Source: Pseudomonas frederiksbergensis (GTDB lineage Bacteria; Pseudomonadota; Gammaproteobacteria; Pseudomonadales; Pseudomonadaceae). From it: DNA of 64,000 nucleotides. Shown one piece after another: positions 1-9,052 of this stretch (its first letter is position 1; each line of letters opens with the position of its first letter). A program made the position numbers and the translations under genes. Location of the stretch: positions 62,001 through 126,000 of the forward strand of contig NZ_FNTF01000002.1 of NCBI RefSeq assembly GCF_900105495.1. The letters are read 5' to 3'. The notes under the pieces were generated by a model. The model did no database searches, had not been told where the DNA came from, and saw only the letters and a list, made by a program, of their open reading frames with translations.

Positions 1-98
1 TCAACCCCCTAAATTGCTTTCAAGTTAATGATTTGCAACTTATTTCAGATTCCGGCTTGGGGAGCTGGAACCCTTCAGGGCGACTTACTGCGGGGCGC

Positions 99-127
99 AC
101 TTTACAAGCCTTTTCCTTAGAGTTCAA
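99..127 (-). promoter_or_regulatory. Candidate rRNA-type promoter firing out of the window
   Basis: On the minus strand a -35-like TTGAAC (122-127) and a -10-like TAAAGT (99-104) are separated by exactly 17 bases and followed by a GC-rich discriminator, GCGCCCCG. A G+C discriminator is a hallmark of stringently controlled rRNA and tRNA promoters. Transcription would run toward base 1 and leave the window, and no protein start lies in the remaining 98 bases. That an rRNA operon follows is inference from this and from memory of pseudomonad maps. Confidence 0.45.
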
Positions 128-136
128 CAGCCTGGC

Positions 137-165
137 GAAAAAAAGGCCTCGCAATGCGAGGCCTT
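137..165 (-). terminator. Rho-independent terminator of clpB
   Basis: A perfect inverted repeat with arms AAGGCCTCGC / GCGAGGCCTT (143-165) is followed on the minus strand by a run of seven T. It lies just after the clpB stop codon and before the leftward rRNA-like promoter, so it separates the two transcription units. Confidence 0.85.
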
Positions 166-188
166 ATCCATTGCACTGCCGTTTAGAG

Positions 189-2753
189 TCAGACGAAAAC
201 GATTTCGTCGTTTTCCACAGTGCCTGTTGCGGTGTCGCCTGGCATGAAACGACCGGACAGAATCAGCTGCGCCAGCGGGTTCTCGATCCAGCGCTGAATG
301 GCTCGTTTGAGCGGCCGTGCGCCGTAAACCGGGTCGTAACCCACCGCGATCAGCTTATCCATGGCCTCAGGGCTCAGATCAAGCTTCAACTCGCGCTCGG
401 TCAGGCGACTGCGCAGGCGACCCAACTGGATCTCGGTAATGCCCGCGATCTGATCCCGAGCCAGCGGCTCGAAGATCACCACTTCATCGACCCGGTTGAT
501 GAACTCCGGCCGGAAGTGCGTGGAAATTGCGTCCATCACTGCCGCACGCTGAGCCTCACGATCACCGACCAACTCCTGGATCTGCACCGAACCGAGGTTG
601 GATGTCATGACAATCACGGTATTTTTGAAATCCACCGTGCGGCCATGACTGTCGGTCAGCCGGCCATCCTCCAGCACTTGCAGCAAGATGTTGAAAACGT
701 CCGGGTGGGCCTTCTCGACCTCATCCAGGAGGATCACCGAATAAGGCTTGCGACGCACCGCCTCGGTCAGGTAACCGCCCTCTTCATAGCCTACGTAGCC
801 TGGTGGCGCCCCGATCAGGCGAGCCACGGAATGTTTCTCCATGAACTCGGACATGTCGATCCGCACCATCGCCTCTTCCGTATCAAAGAGGAACTCGGCC
901 AGTGCCTTGCACAGCTCGGTTTTACCGACACCGGTCGGGCCGAGGAACATGAACGAACCGCTCGGGCGATTCGGGTCGGACAAACCGGCGCGGGAGCGCC
1001 GCACCGCATTGGAAACGGCAATTACCGCTTCGTCCTGGCCGATCACACGTTGGTGCAACAGGCTTTCCATCTTCATCAGTTTTTCGCGCTCGCCTTCGAG
1101 CATTTTCGACACCGGAATACCGGTCCACTTCGACACGACTTCGGCGATCTCTTCTTCAGTCACTTTGCTGCGCAGTAACTGGTTTTCAGTTTTGCCATGT
1201 TGGTCGACCATTTGCAGGCTGCGCTCCAGGTCCGGGATGATCCCGTACTGCAACTCCGCCATGCGGTTCAGATCGCCTTTGCGGCGGGCAGCTTCCAGTT
1301 CCTGACGGGACTGTTCGATTTTCTGCTGGATCTGCGCAGAACCCTGGACTTCGGCTTTTTCCGCGTTCCAGATTTCCTCCAGGTCCGAGTACTCACGTTC
1401 GTGACGGACGATCTCTTCCTGGAGTTTTTCCAGGCGTTTCTTCGCCGCGTCGTCGCTTTCTTTCTTCAGCGCCTGGGATTCCACCTTCAGCTGAATCAGC
1501 CGACGCTCCAGACGATCCAGTACTTCCGGCTTGGAGTCGATCTCCATGCGGATGCGGCTGGCCGCTTCGTCGATCAGGTCGATGGCTTTGTCCGGCAGCT
1601 GACGATCGGTGATGTAGCGGTGACTGAGCTTGGCCGCAGCGATGATTGCGCCGTCGGTAATCGCCACCTTATGGTGAACCTCATAACGCTCTTTCAGGCC
1701 ACGCAGAATCGCGATGGTGTCTTCTTCACTCGGCTCATCCACCAAGACTTTCTGGAAGCGCCGCTCGAGGGCCGCATCCTTCTCTATATATTGGCGGTAC
1801 TCGTTGAGTGTGGTCGCGCCGACGCAGTGCAGCTCACCACGGGCCAACGCTGGCTTGAGCATATTGCCCGCGTCCATCGAGCCTTCGCCTTTACCGGCGC
1901 CGACCATGGTGTGCAGTTCGTCGATGAACAGAATGATCTGCCCTTCCTGCTTCGACAGTTCGTTGAGCAGGGATTTGAGGCGTTCTTCGAACTCGCCACG
2001 GTACTTGGCACCGGCAATCAGCGACCCCATGTCCAGGGACAGCAGGCGCTTGCCCTTGAGTCCATCTGGCACTTCGCCGTTGATGATGCGCTGGGCCAGG
2101 CCTTCGGCGATGGCGGTTTTACCCACGCCAGGCTCACCGATCAGCACCGGGTTGTTCTTGGTGCGGCGTTGCAGGACTTGAATGGTCCGGCGAATTTCGT
2201 CGTCACGGCCGATCACCGGATCGAGCTTGCCTTCTTCGGCACGCTTGGTCAGGTCGACGGTGTATTTATCCAGCGCCTGGCGCGATTCTTCATGGTTGGC
2301 GTCATTGACGGCCTCACCACCACGCAGGTTGGTGATCGCGTTTTCCAGGGCTTTCTTGCTGACGCCCTGACCGAGCAACAATTTGCCAAGCTTGCTGTTC
2401 TCGTCCATGGCGGCGAGCAACACCAACTCGCTGGAGATGAACTGGTCGCCCTTCTGCTGGGCCAGGCGGTCGGCCTGGTTGAGCAGACGCGCCAGATCCT
2501 GCGACATGTTGACGTCGCCGGTCGGGTTCTGGATTTTTGGTAGTTGATCGAGCTCTTTGGTCAGCTCTTTGCGCAGGCTGTTGACGTCGAAGCCAACCTG
2601 CATCAACAGGGGTTTGATCGAACCACCCTGCTGTTCAAGCATGGCTTGCATCAAGTGCGCCGGTTCAATGCCCGGATGATCGAGGCCGACGGCCAGGGAT
2701 TGGGCGTCGGACAAGGCTAACTGCAACTTGCTGGTTAAACGGTCTATACGCAT
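189..2753 (-). CDS. clpB: ATP-dependent disaggregase ClpB
   Basis: ClpB is a cytoplasmic Hsp100 chaperone that pulls polypeptides out of aggregates together with DnaK/DnaJ/GrpE. The 854 residues match the usual length. An N-terminal Clp_N double repeat (about 1-150) is followed by AAA module 1 with Walker A GEPGVGKT near residue 206, a long coiled-coil middle domain (about 400-525), and AAA module 2 with GPTGVGKT near 605 and the pore motif GYVG. The start follows a good Shine-Dalgarno, AAGGAAGG. A sigma-32-like promoter lies upstream and a strong terminator downstream, so it is probably a single heat-induced unit. The identification is secure. Confidence 0.98.
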   Translation of the reverse strand: MRIDRLTSKLQLALSDAQSLAVGLDHPGIEPAHLMQAMLEQQGGSIKPLLMQVGFDVNSLRKELTKELDQLPKIQNPTGDVNMSQDLARLLNQADRLAQQKGDQFISSELVLLAAMDENSKLGKLLLGQGVSKKALENAITNLRGGEAVNDANHEESRQALDKYTVDLTKRAEEGKLDPVIGRDDEIRRTIQVLQRRTKNNPVLIGEPGVGKTAIAEGLAQRIINGEVPDGLKGKRLLSLDMGSLIAGAKYRGEFEERLKSLLNELSKQEGQIILFIDELHTMVGAGKGEGSMDAGNMLKPALARGELHCVGATTLNEYRQYIEKDAALERRFQKVLVDEPSEEDTIAILRGLKERYEVHHKVAITDGAIIAAAKLSHRYITDRQLPDKAIDLIDEAASRIRMEIDSKPEVLDRLERRLIQLKVESQALKKESDDAAKKRLEKLQEEIVRHEREYSDLEEIWNAEKAEVQGSAQIQQKIEQSRQELEAARRKGDLNRMAELQYGIIPDLERSLQMVDQHGKTENQLLRSKVTEEEIAEVVSKWTGIPVSKMLEGEREKLMKMESLLHQRVIGQDEAVIAVSNAVRRSRAGLSDPNRPSGSFMFLGPTGVGKTELCKALAEFLFDTEEAMVRIDMSEFMEKHSVARLIGAPPGYVGYEEGGYLTEAVRRKPYSVILLDEVEKAHPDVFNILLQVLEDGRLTDSHGRTVDFKNTVIVMTSNLGSVQIQELVGDREAQRAAVMDAISTHFRPEFINRVDEVVIFEPLARDQIAGITEIQLGRLRSRLTERELKLDLSPEAMDKLIAVGYDPVYGARPLKRAIQRWIENPLAQLILSGRFMPGDTATGTVENDEIVFV

Positions 2754-2824
2754 GGGTCACCTTCCTTTTGAGCAGGCCGGACCTATGAAACATCCTGAAT
2801 GAAGAAACCTGCCAGATATCACTT

Positions 2825-2852
2825 AGATGTGGTCGATTCTGGGAGATTCAAG
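2825..2852 (-). promoter_or_regulatory. Sigma-32 (heat-shock) promoter of clpB
   Basis: Reading the minus strand, CTTGAA (2847-2852) is followed after 14 bases by CCACATCT (2825-2832). The RpoH consensus is CTTGAA, 13-15 bases, CCCCATnT, so there is one mismatch in the -10 and a correct spacer. The site is about 70 bases before the clpB start, a classic heat-shock gene. Confidence 0.75.
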
Positions 2853-2882
2853 CGTCGTGATGTTGATGTAGATCAGAGAAGT

Positions 2883-3608
2883 CTAGCGTTCGAGCCAGAC
2901 CAAGGAGGCAAACCGACCGGTGCGCGGGCTGCGGCGGTAGGAAAAGAAGCGAGGATCGGTCACGGTGCAGAAACCGCCGCCATAAACAGCGGTAACCCCG
3001 CGAGTGGCCAGGCGCAAACGCGCCAGCTCATAGATGTCGGCCATGAATTTGCCAGCATTTTGACTCGGCACAAAGGCTTTGGCGGCTTCGGGCAATTGTT
3101 CGACGAAGGTTTCGCGCACTTCCGGGCCGACTTCAAAGGCTTGCGGACCAATGGCGGGGCCGAGCCAGACCAGCACTTCTTCTGGCGGCACGGCCAGGCT
3201 GTCGAGGGTTGCTTCCAGCACACCCGCCGCCAACCCGCGCCATCCGGCATGAGCCGCCGCTACGCGAGTACCGGCACGGTCACAGAACAGCGCCGGCAGG
3301 CAATCCGCGGTCATCGCCGTGCAGGCAATACCGGGTGTTGCCGTCCAGCTGGCATCGGCAGTGGCCGTAAGGCTTGGGTCTGCGTGGGCCACGGCAATGC
3401 CGTGAACCTGATTTAACCAGGCCGGTTGAATAGAGAAATGATCGGTGAGGCGACGGCGGTTTTCGGCAACAGCTTCGGGGCTGTCATCGACGTGATCGCC
3501 GAGATTGAGGCTGTCGAACGGCGCCAGACTGACGCCGCCCGCACGGGTGGTAACACAGGCTTTCACCCCGGCAGGCGCAGGCCAGTCGGGAATCAGCCAG
3601 TCACTCAT
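2883..3608 (-). CDS. pgeF: Purine nucleoside phosphorylase / YfiH (PgeF, DUF152) family
   Basis: This 241-residue protein belongs to the YfiH/LACC1 multicopper-oxidase-like family. Family members have purine nucleoside phosphorylase and adenosine deaminase activity, and E. coli YfiH is linked to peptidoglycan editing (PgeF). The metal-site segments are present: NQVHG (about 50), TADCLPALF with the conserved Cys (about 107), and HAGWRGLA with the conserved His (about 125). The start overlaps the rluD stop by four bases (ATGA), indicating translational coupling in an rluD-pgeF operon. The exact substrate in this organism is inferred from the family. Confidence 0.9.
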   Translation of the reverse strand: MSDWLIPDWPAPAGVKACVTTRAGGVSLAPFDSLNLGDHVDDSPEAVAENRRRLTDHFSIQPAWLNQVHGIAVAHADPSLTATADASWTATPGIACTAMTADCLPALFCDRAGTRVAAAHAGWRGLAAGVLEATLDSLAVPPEEVLVWLGPAIGPQAFEVGPEVRETFVEQLPEAAKAFVPSQNAGKFMADIYELARLRLATRGVTAVYGGGFCTVTDPRFFSYRRSPRTGRFASLVWLER

Positions 3609-4567
3609 CCGATGAACGCCTCGCGGTCTTGCTTGAGCAGCGTCAGCAACCAGACGAAATCATCCGGCAGTGGCGATTCCCAGCTCATGCGTTTACCGGT
3701 GGTCGGGTGATCCAGTTCCAGGAACCGCGCATGCAGTGCCTGACGCGGGAACGCCTTCAACGATTCGACCATGGTCACACTGGCTGCCGGCGGAATGCGG
3801 AAACGACCGCCGTAGGCAGGATCTCCGACCAACGGATAGTTGATATGGGCCATGTGCACACGAATCTGGTGCGTACGACCGGTTTCCAGCTTCACCCGCA
3901 CGTGCGTGTGGGAGCGGAAACGCTCGAGCACGCGGTAATGACTGACGGCCTGCTTGCCACCTTCCATCACGGCCATGCGCTGGCGTTGCTGACCGTGACG
4001 ACCGATCGGCGCGTTGATCTTGCCGCCGGCAGTCACCACACCGATCACGATGCACTCGTAGATCCGGCTTACGCTGCGGCTCTGCAATTGCGTGACAAGC
4101 TGTGTCTGCGCCTGAATGGTCTTGGCCACCACCATCAGACCGGTGGTGTCCTTGTCCAGGCGATGCACGATACCGGCGCGGGGCACATTGATGATGTCCG
4201 GCACGTGGTGCAGCAAGGCGTTGAGCAAGGTGCCATCAGCGTGACCGGCGGCAGGATGCACCACCAGGCCCGCGGGTTTGTTGATCACCAGGATGTCGTC
4301 GTCTTCATAGACGATGTCCAGCTCGATGTCTTGAGCGATCCATTCGCCCTGAGCTTCCTGCTCGGCAGTGAGTTCAAGAATGGCACCACCGTGAACAATG
4401 TCTCGCGGGCGGATAACCGCCCCATCCACAGTCAGGCGGCCGTCTTTGATCCAGGCGGAAAGGCGCGAGCGCGAGTGCTCAGCGAATAATTGTGCGGCGA
4501 CTTGATCGAGGCGTTGGCCGCCCAATTCGGACGGCACCTCTGCGCGAAGTTCAATTTTATCGGACAT
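3605..4567 (-). CDS. rluD: 23S rRNA pseudouridine synthase RluD
   Basis: RluD makes pseudouridines 1911, 1915 and 1917 in helix 69 of 23S rRNA. From the chosen start the protein is 320 residues and opens [12 protein letters not shown]; an in-frame ATG seven codons upstream gives an extension unlike the family. An N-terminal S4 RNA-binding domain (about 15-75) precedes the catalytic domain with the signature [13 protein letters not shown], whose Asp is the nucleophile. Its stop overlaps pgeF. Divergent bamD starts 151 bases away, the same arrangement as in other pseudomonads. Confidence 0.95.
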   Translation of the reverse strand: MSDKIELRAEVPSELGGQRLDQVAAQLFAEHSRSRLSAWIKDGRLTVDGAVIRPRDIVHGGAILELTAEQEAQGEWIAQDIELDIVYEDDDILVINKPAGLVVHPAAGHADGTLLNALLHHVPDIINVPRAGIVHRLDKDTTGLMVVAKTIQAQTQLVTQLQSRSVSRIYECIVIGVVTAGGKINAPIGRHGQQRQRMAVMEGGKQAVSHYRVLERFRSHTHVRVKLETGRTHQIRVHMAHINYPLVGDPAYGGRFRIPPAASVTMVESLKAFPRQALHARFLELDHPTTGKRMSWESPLPDDFVWLLTLLKQDREAFIG

Positions 4568-4593
4568 GCTCAGACTAGGCGTCGGCACAGCCT

Positions 4594-4623
4594 TTGGTTT
4601 CGGCTGCGCGCTTGTGGTTAAAT
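4594..4623 (+). promoter_or_regulatory. Possible bamD promoter
   Basis: TTGGTT (4594-4599), an 18-base spacer and TTAAAT (4618-4623) form a moderate sigma-70 match in the rluD-bamD divergent gap, leaving a leader of roughly 90 bases that contains a GCCCCG...CGGGGC hairpin. The call rests only on sequence resemblance. Confidence 0.35.
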
Positions 4624-4718
4624 ACGGCGTCTTTTGCCCCGAGGCTATTCAACGGGGCGCTCATCATAACAGGACGGCCTCGCCCAAGACAGCGGCCGTC
4701 ATAGGGACGCAAGCCGCC

Positions 4719-5741
4719 ATGCAAGTGAAACACCTGCTGCTGATCGCCATCCTCGCATTGACCGCTGCTTGCTCATCGAAGGAAGTCGTAGACGAAAACC
4801 TGAGCGAGGTCGAGCTGTACCAGCAGGCTCAGCACGATCTGGACAACAATAGCTACACCGCCGCCACAGCCAAGCTGAAGGCGCTGGAGTCGCGTTATCC
4901 GTTCGGTCGCTACGCCGATCAGGCTCAACTCGAGCTCATCTACGCCAACTACAAGAACACCGAGCCTGAAGCAGCGAAGTCCGCCGCCGAGCGCTTCATT
5001 CGCCTGCACCCGCAGCACCCGAACGTGGATTACGCGTATTACCTCAAGGGTCTGACTTCCTTCGACCAGGACGTCGGCCTGTTGTCGCGCTTCCTGCCGC
5101 TGGACATGACCAAGCGTGACCCGGGCGCTGCCCGCGACTCCTACAACGAGTTCGCCCAGCTGACCAGCCGCTTCCCCAACAGCCGCTACTCGCCTGACGC
5201 CAAGCAGCGCATGATCTACCTGCGCAACCTGCTGGCAGCCTACGAGATTCACGTTGCCGACTACTACCTGACCCGTCAGGCCTATGTCGCCGCCGCGAAC
5301 CGTGGCCGCTACGTGGTGGAAAACTTCCAGGAAACCCCTTCGGTCGGTGACGGCCTGGCGGTGATGACAGAGGCCTACCAGCGTCTGCACCTGGATGACC
5401 TGGCTGCCACCAGCCTCGAAACCCTGAAGCTCAACTACCCGAACCATCCAAGCCTGGTCGACGGTCAGTTCCAGCCTTCGGTGGCCGAAGCCGACAACCG
5501 CTCGTGGTTGAGCAAGGCGACCCTGGGCCTGATCGAGTCCCGTCCACCGCTGCCGCCGGGCGAAACCCGCGCCAACCAGGACGTGCAGAGACAGTTCCAG
5601 GACGCCAAGGACTCGATTCCGAACGAGCTCAAGCCTAGAGATGAAAACGGCGACGTGATCGAAGAAGAGGAACACGAGTCCGAAGCCAATAACAGCGATC
5701 GCTCGTGGTTCAGCTACATGACCTTCGGCGTGTTTGACTGA
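4719..5741 (+). CDS. bamD: Outer-membrane assembly lipoprotein BamD (ComL)
   Basis: BamD is the essential lipoprotein of the BAM complex that inserts beta-barrel proteins into the outer membrane. The start at 4719 gives a lipoprotein signal peptide, [18 protein letters not shown], with lipobox LTAAC and Ser next, consistent with outer-membrane sorting. Tetratricopeptide-like helical repeats follow (about 30-250), including the [19 protein letters not shown] segment. At 340 residues it is longer than E. coli BamD (245) because of an acidic C-terminal tail, as in other pseudomonads. A strong terminator lies 16 bases after the stop. Confidence 0.95.
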   Translation: MQVKHLLLIAILALTAACSSKEVVDENLSEVELYQQAQHDLDNNSYTAATAKLKALESRYPFGRYADQAQLELIYANYKNTEPEAAKSAAERFIRLHPQHPNVDYAYYLKGLTSFDQDVGLLSRFLPLDMTKRDPGAARDSYNEFAQLTSRFPNSRYSPDAKQRMIYLRNLLAAYEIHVADYYLTRQAYVAAANRGRYVVENFQETPSVGDGLAVMTEAYQRLHLDDLAATSLETLKLNYPNHPSLVDGQFQPSVAEADNRSWLSKATLGLIESRPPLPPGETRANQDVQRQFQDAKDSIPNELKPRDENGDVIEEEEHESEANNSDRSWFSYMTFGVFD

Positions 5742-5757
5742 CACATCGGGCGGTACG

Positions 5758-5786
5758 AAAAGGAGCCTTTCGAGGCTCCTTTTTTA
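5758..5786 (+). terminator. Rho-independent terminator of bamD
   Basis: The stem AAAAGGAGCC / GGCTCCTTTT with loop TTTCGA is followed by a T run, 16 bases downstream of the bamD stop. Confidence 0.9.
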
Positions 5787-5863
5787 TGGACTCGATGATT
5801 ACGCTGTGCGCTGGTCATGTCCTTGGCTAAACTGGTTCATCACTCGTCGAATAGCAGCTCATC

Positions 5864-6097
5864 ATGCTTCGTTTACTATTCTGGATCGCCCTGATTGCCG
5901 CTGCGGTATGGTTATGGCGCAAGTTCAAGGGCCAGGCTTCCGTGCCCAAGTCATCTGCCGAGCTGGAAGCGGCGCCCATGGTCCGCTGTGCCCATTGCGG
6001 CGTACACCTGCCACGCGACCGCGCGCTGAGCCTTCAACAACAGTGGTATTGCAGCCAGGCTCATCTTGAGCAAGGCCCGGGCTCCAGTGATCGCTGA
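5864..6097 (+). CDS. PP0621-type small zinc-finger-like protein
   Basis: A 77-residue protein with a single N-terminal hydrophobic helix (LRLLFWIALIAAAVWLWRKF) followed by a possible metal-binding module: CAHCGVHLP, then a Cys and a His near WYCSQAHLEQ. The CxxC...C...H pattern suggests one Zn site. Proteins of this type sit just before pilS in other pseudomonads. Its last 11 bases overlap the likely GTG start of pilS, so translation is probably coupled. No function is established. A membrane-anchored partner for PilS would be only a guess from position. Confidence 0.8.
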   Translation: MLRLLFWIALIAAAVWLWRKFKGQASVPKSSAELEAAPMVRCAHCGVHLPRDRALSLQQQWYCSQAHLEQGPGSSDR

Positions 6098-7676
6098 GAC
6101 CTCCAGTCCCGGCAGCAAACAGGCCCAGCGACTGCTGCGCCTCTATCACCTCTACCGTTTGAGCATCGGCATCACCCTGGTGCTGTTGATCGCCAGCAAC
6201 ATGGACAACCAGTTGCTGACGTTCAGCAATGACGACCTGCTGCGCAGTGGCAGCTGGTTTTACCTGGTGCTGAACATCCTGCTGGTGGTATTCCTCGGGA
6301 ACACCCGGCGCCCGGCGCAACTGTTCAGCCTGGCGCTGACCGACGTCCTGCTGCTGTGCGGTCTGTTCTACGCCGCCGGCGGTGTGGCCAGCGCCATCGG
6401 CAACTTGCTGATCGTATCGGTCGCCATCAGCAACACCTTGTTGCGAGGGCGCATCGGGCTGCTGATTGCCGCCGTTGGCGCGCTCGGCATTGTCGGGCTG
6501 AGCTTCCTCCTCAGTTTCAGCCATCCCGCCACCCCCAACGATTACCTGCAAGTCGGCACGCTCGGCGCCTTGTGTTTTGCTGCGGCATTGCTGGTGCAAG
6601 GGCTGATCCGACGCCTGGAGGTCAGCGAAACCCTCGCCGAACAACGGGCCAGCGAAGTCGTCAGTCTCGAAGCCCTCAACGCCCTGATCCTGCAACGCAT
6701 GCGTACCGGCATCCTGGTTCTCGACGACAAGCGGCGCGTTCAACTGGCCAACCACAGCGCCTTGAACCTGTTAGGCAGGGAAAATCTCGCAGGCCAACTG
6801 ATCGACGACTACTTGCCCAGCCTGGTCGAACGCCTGCAACTGTGGCTCAACAATCCAACGCTGCGTCCCCAGAGCCTGAAAGTCGCCAGCAGTGGTCTGG
6901 AGCTGCAACCGAGCTTCATTGCCCTGGACCAAAGCCCGCACCACCAGACTCTGGTCTTTCTCGAAGACCTCGCGCAAATCGCTCAACAAGCCCAGCAGTT
7001 GAAACTCGCCGCCCTTGGTCGCCTGACCGCCGGTATCGCCCATGAAATCCGCAATCCACTGGGCGCCGTTAGTCATGCCGCGCAGCTATTGCAGGAATCA
7101 GAGGAACTGAACAGCGCGGATCGACGTCTGACCCAGATTATTCAAGACCACTCTCAGCGAATGAATCGGGTAATCGAAAACGTCCTGCAACTGTCCCGCC
7201 GCCAGCAAACCGTAGCGCAGCGGCTTGATCTGAAGCCGTGGCTGGAACAGTTCGTCAACGAAACCCGCGCCAGAGCGACCGAGCATCAGCAGATTCACCT
7301 GCGCATCGGCTCAGGAGACTTCAAAACCCTGATGGATCCAGACCAGTTGACTCAGATTCTCGACAATCTGTTGCGCAATGCCTGGCGCCATAGCGCCTTG
7401 AATCACGATCAGGCACAGGCTTGGCTCGAGCTGTTCGTCGACCCGGACAGCCAGCTGCCGGTCCTCGAGATCCTGGACGATGGCCCCGGCGTAGCACCGG
7501 AGCATCAGGTGCACTTGTTTGAACCGTTCTTCACCACCAGCACCCAAGGCACCGGCCTGGGGCTTTATCTGTCCCGTGAGCTGTGCGAAAGCAATCAGGC
7601 CCGCCTAGACTTCAAACCACGCCAAGACGGCGGCTGCTTTCGCATCACTTTCGCTCACGGACGGAAACAAGGTTGA
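6087..7676 (+). CDS. pilS: Type IV pilus sensor histidine kinase PilS
   Basis: PilS is the inner-membrane kinase that phosphorylates PilR to control sigma-54-dependent pilin transcription. About six N-terminal membrane segments (about 20-190) are followed by a PAS-like region, an H-box AHEIRNPLG with the phospho-acceptor His near residue 318, an N-box LDNLLRNAWRH, and G boxes DDGPGV and GTGLGLYLSRE. I prefer the GTG at 6087 (529 residues, beginning MIAETSSPG); an alternative TTG lies at 6066. It overlaps the preceding small gene, and pilR starts two bases after its stop, so the three form an operon. Confidence 0.95.
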   Translation: MIAETSSPGSKQAQRLLRLYHLYRLSIGITLVLLIASNMDNQLLTFSNDDLLRSGSWFYLVLNILLVVFLGNTRRPAQLFSLALTDVLLLCGLFYAAGGVASAIGNLLIVSVAISNTLLRGRIGLLIAAVGALGIVGLSFLLSFSHPATPNDYLQVGTLGALCFAAALLVQGLIRRLEVSETLAEQRASEVVSLEALNALILQRMRTGILVLDDKRRVQLANHSALNLLGRENLAGQLIDDYLPSLVERLQLWLNNPTLRPQSLKVASSGLELQPSFIALDQSPHHQTLVFLEDLAQIAQQAQQLKLAALGRLTAGIAHEIRNPLGAVSHAAQLLQESEELNSADRRLTQIIQDHSQRMNRVIENVLQLSRRQQTVAQRLDLKPWLEQFVNETRARATEHQQIHLRIGSGDFKTLMDPDQLTQILDNLLRNAWRHSALNHDQAQAWLELFVDPDSQLPVLEILDDGPGVAPEHQVHLFEPFFTTSTQGTGLGLYLSRELCESNQARLDFKPRQDGGCFRITFAHGRKQG

Positions 7677-7678
7677 AC

Positions 7679-9019
7679 ATGAGCCCACGGCAAAAAGTCC
7701 TGATCGTCGATGACGAGCCGGATATCCGCGAATTGCTGGAAATCACCCTGGGACGGATGAAACTCGACACGTTCAGTGCCCGCAACCTCGGCGAAGCCCA
7801 GGCCCTGCTGTCGCGAGAGACGTTCGACTTGTGCCTCACCGACATGCGTTTGCCGGACGGCACCGGCCTTGAGCTGGTGCAACACATTCAGCAACGCCAC
7901 CCAAACGTACCGGTGGCAATGATCACCGCTTATGGCAGCCTGGAAACGGCGATCAACGCCCTCAAGGCCGGTGCCTTTGATTTCCTGACCAAACCGGTGG
8001 ACCTCACTCGCTTGCGGGAACTGGTCAGTAGCGCGCTTCGGTTGCCTGCGCCGGGCGTCACCGGCATCGCCATCGATCGCCGGCTGCTGGGTGATTCACC
8101 GCCCATGCGCGCCTTGCGCAAACACATCGATAAACTGGCCCGCAGCCAGGCGCCGGTGTACATCAGTGGCGAATCCGGCAGCGGCAAGGAACTGGTCGCG
8201 CGACTGATCCATGAGCAAGGGCCGCGCGCCAGCAAACCGTTTGTCCCGGTCAATTGCGGGGCGATTCCGTCAGAATTGATGGAAAGCGAATTTTTCGGGC
8301 ATCGCAAAGGCAGCTTTAGCGGTGCCATCGAAGACAAACCCGGACTGTTCCAGGCGGCCCATGGCGGCACCCTGTTCCTCGACGAAGTGGCTGATTTGCC
8401 GCTGGCGATGCAGGTCAAACTGCTACGGGCCATACAGGAAAAAGCCGTTCGCGGTGTCGGTGAGCAACAGGAAACCGTGGTCGATGTGCGTATCCTGTGC
8501 GCCACTCACAAAGACCTCGACGCCGAAGTCGCCGCCGAACGCTTTCGCCAGGATTTGTACTACCGATTGAACGTGATCGAACTACGAGTGCCGTCCTTGC
8601 GCGAACGCCGTGACGACATTGAATCCCTTGCCAGCCATGTGCTCAAACGCCTGGCCATCAGCACCGGCCAACCCGCCGCAAAACTCCACCCCCAAGCCCT
8701 CGACGCGCTGAAAAGCTATCGTTTCCCCGGCAATGTGCGGGAACTGGAGAACGTGCTCGAACGGGCGCACACGTTGTGCGAAAACAAACAAATTGAAACC
8801 AGCGACCTGCGACTGGCCGAAGGCAACTGCAACCCGGAAGGCGGTGTGCCGGACCTGACGCAGATCGACAATCTGGAAGACTACCTGGAAAACATCGAAC
8901 GCAACCTTATCCTCCAGGCCCTGGAAGAAACCCGCTGGAACCGCACGGCGGCGGCTCAGCGGTTGAATCTTTCATTCCGGTCGATGCGTTACAGGCTCAA
9001 AAAATTCGGGTTGGATTGA
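7679..9019 (+). CDS. pilR: Sigma-54-dependent response regulator PilR
   Basis: PilR activates pilin transcription with RpoN when phosphorylated by PilS. The 446 residues comprise a receiver domain with acidic pocket D11/D12 and phospho-acceptor D55 (LTDMRLPDG), an AAA+ domain with Walker A GESGSGKE and Walker B LFLDEV, and a C-terminal Fis-type helix-turn-helix (TRWNRTAAAQRLNLSFRSMR). The loop that contacts sigma-54 reads GSFSGA (residues 211-216) rather than the canonical GAFTGA. The gene starts two bases after pilS and converges on thiO, with 33 bases between their stops. Confidence 0.95.
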   Translation: MSPRQKVLIVDDEPDIRELLEITLGRMKLDTFSARNLGEAQALLSRETFDLCLTDMRLPDGTGLELVQHIQQRHPNVPVAMITAYGSLETAINALKAGAFDFLTKPVDLTRLRELVSSALRLPAPGVTGIAIDRRLLGDSPPMRALRKHIDKLARSQAPVYISGESGSGKELVARLIHEQGPRASKPFVPVNCGAIPSELMESEFFGHRKGSFSGAIEDKPGLFQAAHGGTLFLDEVADLPLAMQVKLLRAIQEKAVRGVGEQQETVVDVRILCATHKDLDAEVAAERFRQDLYYRLNVIELRVPSLRERRDDIESLASHVLKRLAISTGQPAAKLHPQALDALKSYRFPGNVRELENVLERAHTLCENKQIETSDLRLAEGNCNPEGGVPDLTQIDNLEDYLENIERNLILQALEETRWNRTAAAQRLNLSFRSMRYRLKKFGLD

Positions 9020-9052
9020 AGGCGACCTGACAGGCGCCGAAAAATCCCGCGA

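Noticed and set aside
1197..2543. A 448-codon plus-strand frame opposite clpB
   Set aside because: It is antisense to clpB with shadow composition and no ribosome-binding site.
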